From: Bicyclus anynana
Lineage: Eukaryota > Arthropoda > Insecta > Lepidoptera > Nymphalidae
Reading direction: 5' to 3'
NCBI RefSeq assembly: GCF_947172395.1
Contig: NC_069097.1
Coordinates: 12,322,142-12,386,141 of the forward strand
Length of the DNA stretch: 64,000 nt
Below the pieces are notes generated by a model. The model saw nothing but the letters and a program-made list of their open reading frames with translations, was not told the origin of the DNA and did no database searches. Shown here in pieces: positions 61,548-64,000 of this stretch. Numbering within the stretch: position 1 is the stretch's first letter; each line of letters starts with the position of its first letter. A program made the position numbers and the translations under genes.

Positions 61548-61796
61548 CTACGGGGACTCGAACCTGGGAACCGGCGTTACATCATAACCGCCAAAATAAC
61601 TCCGAACAAAACCAAACACAACACAAAAACCAAAAAAAAAAATAACAAATAATATCAAGTCACGATATGTAATCTTTAGTTGTAGAGCGATTGTTGTATA
61701 AAAAATGCACTGTAAAAACAACAGAGTAAAGTTTATAAATACGCAAGTTTTACGAAGAAACGTTCGACACAACCTTCCTTTAACACAACACTGCAC
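61548..61796 (-). CDS. Short hydrophobic open frame, doubtful
   Basis: 82 codons on the minus strand with one strong membrane-like stretch (DLILFVIFFFGFCVVFGFV) preceded by another (INFTLLFLQCIFYTTIAL). The minus-strand TCAGT at 61799-61795 just upstream is an arthropod-type initiator word. A-rich plus-strand sequence makes chance hydrophobic frames likely, and no family is recognised. Confidence 0.15.
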   Translation of the reverse strand: MQCCVKGRLCRTFLRKTCVFINFTLLFLQCIFYTTIALQLKITYRDLILFVIFFFGFCVVFGFVRSYFGGYDVTPVPRFESP

Positions 61797-61799
61797 TGA

Positions 61800-61900
61800 C
61801 TAAAGTCGTTAGTCGAGCGAGTGCGAGACTACTCGAGGCGAGTACTCGGTCGAGTCGAGTGACGGACCGACGTAGGATAATGTCCGCCACCGACGATCAA
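61800..61900 (+). promoter_or_regulatory. CpG-rich patch with a possible short first exon, speculative
   Basis: 61806-61875 is dense in CGAG and CTCG words (GCGAGTGCGAGACTACTCGA), in contrast to its surroundings. It is followed by GGATAATGTCCGCCACC, and the frame reads MSATDDQ before CAAGTAAGT, a good splice donor. The segment from 61889 on is also present at 59745 without the donor, which argues for a repeat. Host promoter and first exon remain possible. Confidence 0.2.
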
Positions 61901-61970
61901 GTAAGTAATCTCACATGCCTCCAGTGCTAACCGTTTGACAGCCGATAAAACTGATCATGTGTTAGTCGCG

Positions 61971-62709
61971 ATGTGCTTGACATCATGACAAACGCGAACG
62001 ATCGAACAAAGGTGGCTAATTGGCTTAATTACATTTAGTCGCCTAATAAACAACGAAACTTATTTCAACAAATAATAAATACGTAACTAAATATTGTCTA
62101 CAATGCCGAGTTGTGTGTTTAGGCAGTGTAAAAACTGTATAAGTATAAATACATAAATAATGTAAGTGAATACAAAATTGTGCATGTGTGTGCTTAGCAA
62201 TTTAGGAGTAGCTTAATTCTGATCTCTTTTTGCGGTGAATTTTATAGGCACGTAACATAGTATATCTTGTATAAAAATTCGTTGAAAACGATGCAAAACG
62301 GACCAGTTCCTCTATATGGACTATTTTTTTAGATCTATGTGAATAAAAGTGCCATGGTTTTCAATAAAGAAGTCCAAAAATCCTCTAAAGATATAGTTAT
62401 CGGGTGTTAAAAAAGACTACGAATAGCTTTAATGTAGGTAATTCGAAAAGTAAAAGAAAAAAATAACATATATCAACACGAGCTTAAGTAAACATATACT
62501 TTCAAACAAATACTTAAGCACCTTACATCAAACTTGAAGGTTGCGAAGAGGTATCGAAAGAAAAGAAATTCTGAGAAACCCAACAAACAAGTTATTTACA
62601 GAAAACTTTTTAACTTATTCAAATATTTAGAAATATCTAATAACTACATACACGTACATCTTATGACTACCATATTTTTATTTAAATCTTTGTGAATATA
62701 GTATTACAT
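61971..62709. other. No gene recognised
   Basis: Contains the TTTTATAGGCACGTAACATA phrase shared with 52393. Otherwise AT-rich. Confidence 0.45.
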
Positions 62710-62830
62710 ACTAACGGACACACGCGACTTCGTCTACGTAAAATTAAGTTTTTCACAAATCCCGAGGGAACCATGTATGTTTTCAAGATAAAAAGTTCAT
62801 TACTGTTGCATCCAATGGCATACGAGTATT
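62710..62830 (-). mobile_element. Helitron 3' fragment, long subfamily
   Basis: Plus strand ACTAACGGACACACGCGACT, AAGTTTTTCACAAATCCCGA, GGGAACCATGTATGTTTTC. No 5' end. Confidence 0.7.
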
Positions 62831-62849
62831 TATAAGTCTATTTAAAAGG

Positions 62850-63138
62850 CCTACTATAATTAGTAGGGCCAGGCCTAGTAGAAGAGATATGGAGCGTAGA
62901 CCCACCAAGCTGCTCTAATGCGGGTAGTCAGACTTCATCATTAACAATCCATATTCGGCTCATTGTTGAGCACGAGTCTGCTCTCCGAATAAGAGGGATT
63001 AGGCTAATAGTCCACCACGCTGGCCCAATGCGGATTGGCAGACTTCACACAAGTCGAGAATAAAGAAAATTCTCAGGTATGCTGGTCCCCTTACGATGTT
63101 TTTCCTTCACCGTTTGAGACACGTGATATTTAGTTTCT
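62850..63138 (-). mobile_element. SINE family A, head missing, with unassigned tail sequence
   Basis: 62932-63138 matches the family from TCATTAACAATCCATATTCG to CACGTGATATTTAGTTTCTG. The head beyond the body is lost. 62850-62930 (AGTAGGGCCAGGCCTAGTAG, AAGCTGCTCTAATGCGGGT) resembles 43480-43585. Confidence 0.75.
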
Positions 63139-63414
63139 GAAGTCTTAGTCAAACTTAATATTAGTCTGGATTACTTCATTACGTAGCTTTCTGTCTTGTT
63201 GCGTAGATTAGATAACATTACGAAGTTGCAACAACTTTGCTTGTTAACTACAGTGTAGCTTAGTTGCCAAAACTTTGTTGCACTTTGGCGCAGTATCAAA
63301 ACTTGGACACGGATTTCGTGGAGTATGCGTCAAGTCATAAACTATGCACCATCTAGATAGCGTATCTACCGACCTTCCTGGCGCACTTTGTATATGCTTT
63401 CCTAGATAAAGCTA
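63139..63414. other. No gene recognised
   Basis: ACTTTG words cluster at 63221-63290 (ACAACTTTGC, AAACTTTGTTGCACTTTGG). No coding signal. Confidence 0.4.
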
Positions 63415-63489
63415 GTGCGGATTAACGTGACACCTGGCTTGAATGATGTTTGTTTGTGTTTTGTAGCCAGGGGTCAAGTTAATGCGCAC
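63415..63489. mobile_element. Miniature foldback, 25-bp arms
   Basis: GTGCGGATTAACGTGACACC, TGGCT (63415-63439) pairs with AGCCAGGGGTCAAGTTAATG, CGCAC (63465-63489) with three or four mismatches around a 25-bp loop. No coding capacity. Confidence 0.7.
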
Positions 63490-63644
63490 GAGTTGTAACA
63501 GGGAAATTCTTGAATTTATTCACTGCTCGAGTTAATTGAAAATGTAAACCAACACCCGATGTTAAAAATAAAGTTTTATAAGTTTTACACACTTATCTGT
63601 CTGCGTACCATAATCTGTAGGTATATTATGGAATATATATAATA

Positions 63645-63855
63645 TGGTAGGGAAACGAAACGACCACGCGGCCGATCACCTACCCGCTGGTCTGACCAGG
63701 TTAAGTCACTCACTGGTCTGGTCTCCCTGTAACAACAGCCATTAGAAAAGCTGAGGACTGGACTGTGTAGAGCCGAATTGTTAACAACGTATCAAAGGGA
63801 CTGCAGTGCGGACACGACCTTCAGCAATGAACAATGCGACCAAGAAGAAGACCAT
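63645..63855 (+). mobile_element. C-terminal fragment of another LINE
   Basis: AAACGACCACGCGGCCGATC reads KRPRGRSPTRWSDQVKSLTG, the GRPPTRWSDQV hallmark of LINE C-termini. After a stop and frameshift it continues ATRKAED-like (TAIRKAEDW), then RIVN, then AVRTRPSAMNNATKKK. This order (GRPPTRW, A-R-A-DR-W, RPSAMN) marks a dead copy of a lepidopteran LINE. It is not the RTE fragment family seen at 1505. Confidence 0.7.
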
Positions 63856-64000
63856 AATCTGCCTGTTCATTGTTTTTGGTATTTAAAGTAAACAAAAGGA
63901 CTGATTATGATGAAGAGCCAGTAAGCCAATCGAAGCGACGTTTTTTTATCATAAAAAGAAAACGCTATTCTAATTCTCTCTATCTAACACAATACAATAG

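Overview
This is eukaryotic, AT-rich DNA that looks like intergenic or intronic sequence from a moth or butterfly (Lepidoptera). The assignment is inference. It rests on dense families I recognise as lepidopteran: short Helitrons that run from TCTATACTAATATTATAAAG to a GCGTCNGCTAGT end, two abundant tRNA-headed SINE families, 3' ends of RTE-type LINEs that finish in (GAT)n, and many foldback or MITE elements. I recognise no complete host protein gene, no rRNA and no functional tRNA. Species cannot be named from the sequence alone.

The main protein-coding object is one apparently full-length non-LTR retrotransposon on the minus strand (29674-33651). It has a 7-bp target-site duplication, a (TTTC)n tail, and an uninterrupted 950-aa endonuclease/reverse transcriptase with the YADD box. 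Its 5' leader carries a second long open frame that is hydrophobic and overlaps the RT start as ATGGGTAA.

Layout: 1-10 kb holds a SINE with a 10-bp duplication, a 190-bp tandem duplication, an RTE fragment between 26-bp direct repeats, a GC-rich MITE, two foldback elements and Helitrons. 10-24 kb holds SINEs, an hAT-like element (8-bp duplication) with a Helitron nested inside it, a 162-bp hAT-type MITE with a perfect 8-bp duplication, a large GGGTTCCGTA-family element and head-to-head Helitrons. 24-29.6 kb holds RTE fragments, a foldback element and a Helitron split by an RTE insertion. 29.7-33.7 kb is the LINE. 33.7-44 kb holds SINE-in-SINE nesting, MITEs, an RTE fragment split by a MITE, and a diverged tandem block. 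44-52 kb is sparse. 52-64 kb is SINE-rich and includes a Helitron split by a 460-bp TTAA-flanked insert, a 257-bp foldback and two LINE C-terminal fragments.

Nothing here works as an operon or pathway. The history is one of repeated transposon insertion, much of it nested, and the nesting gives a relative age order. A few short open frames (10563, 18604 minus, 25605, 26048, 38958) could be exons or exon relics and are listed at low confidence.
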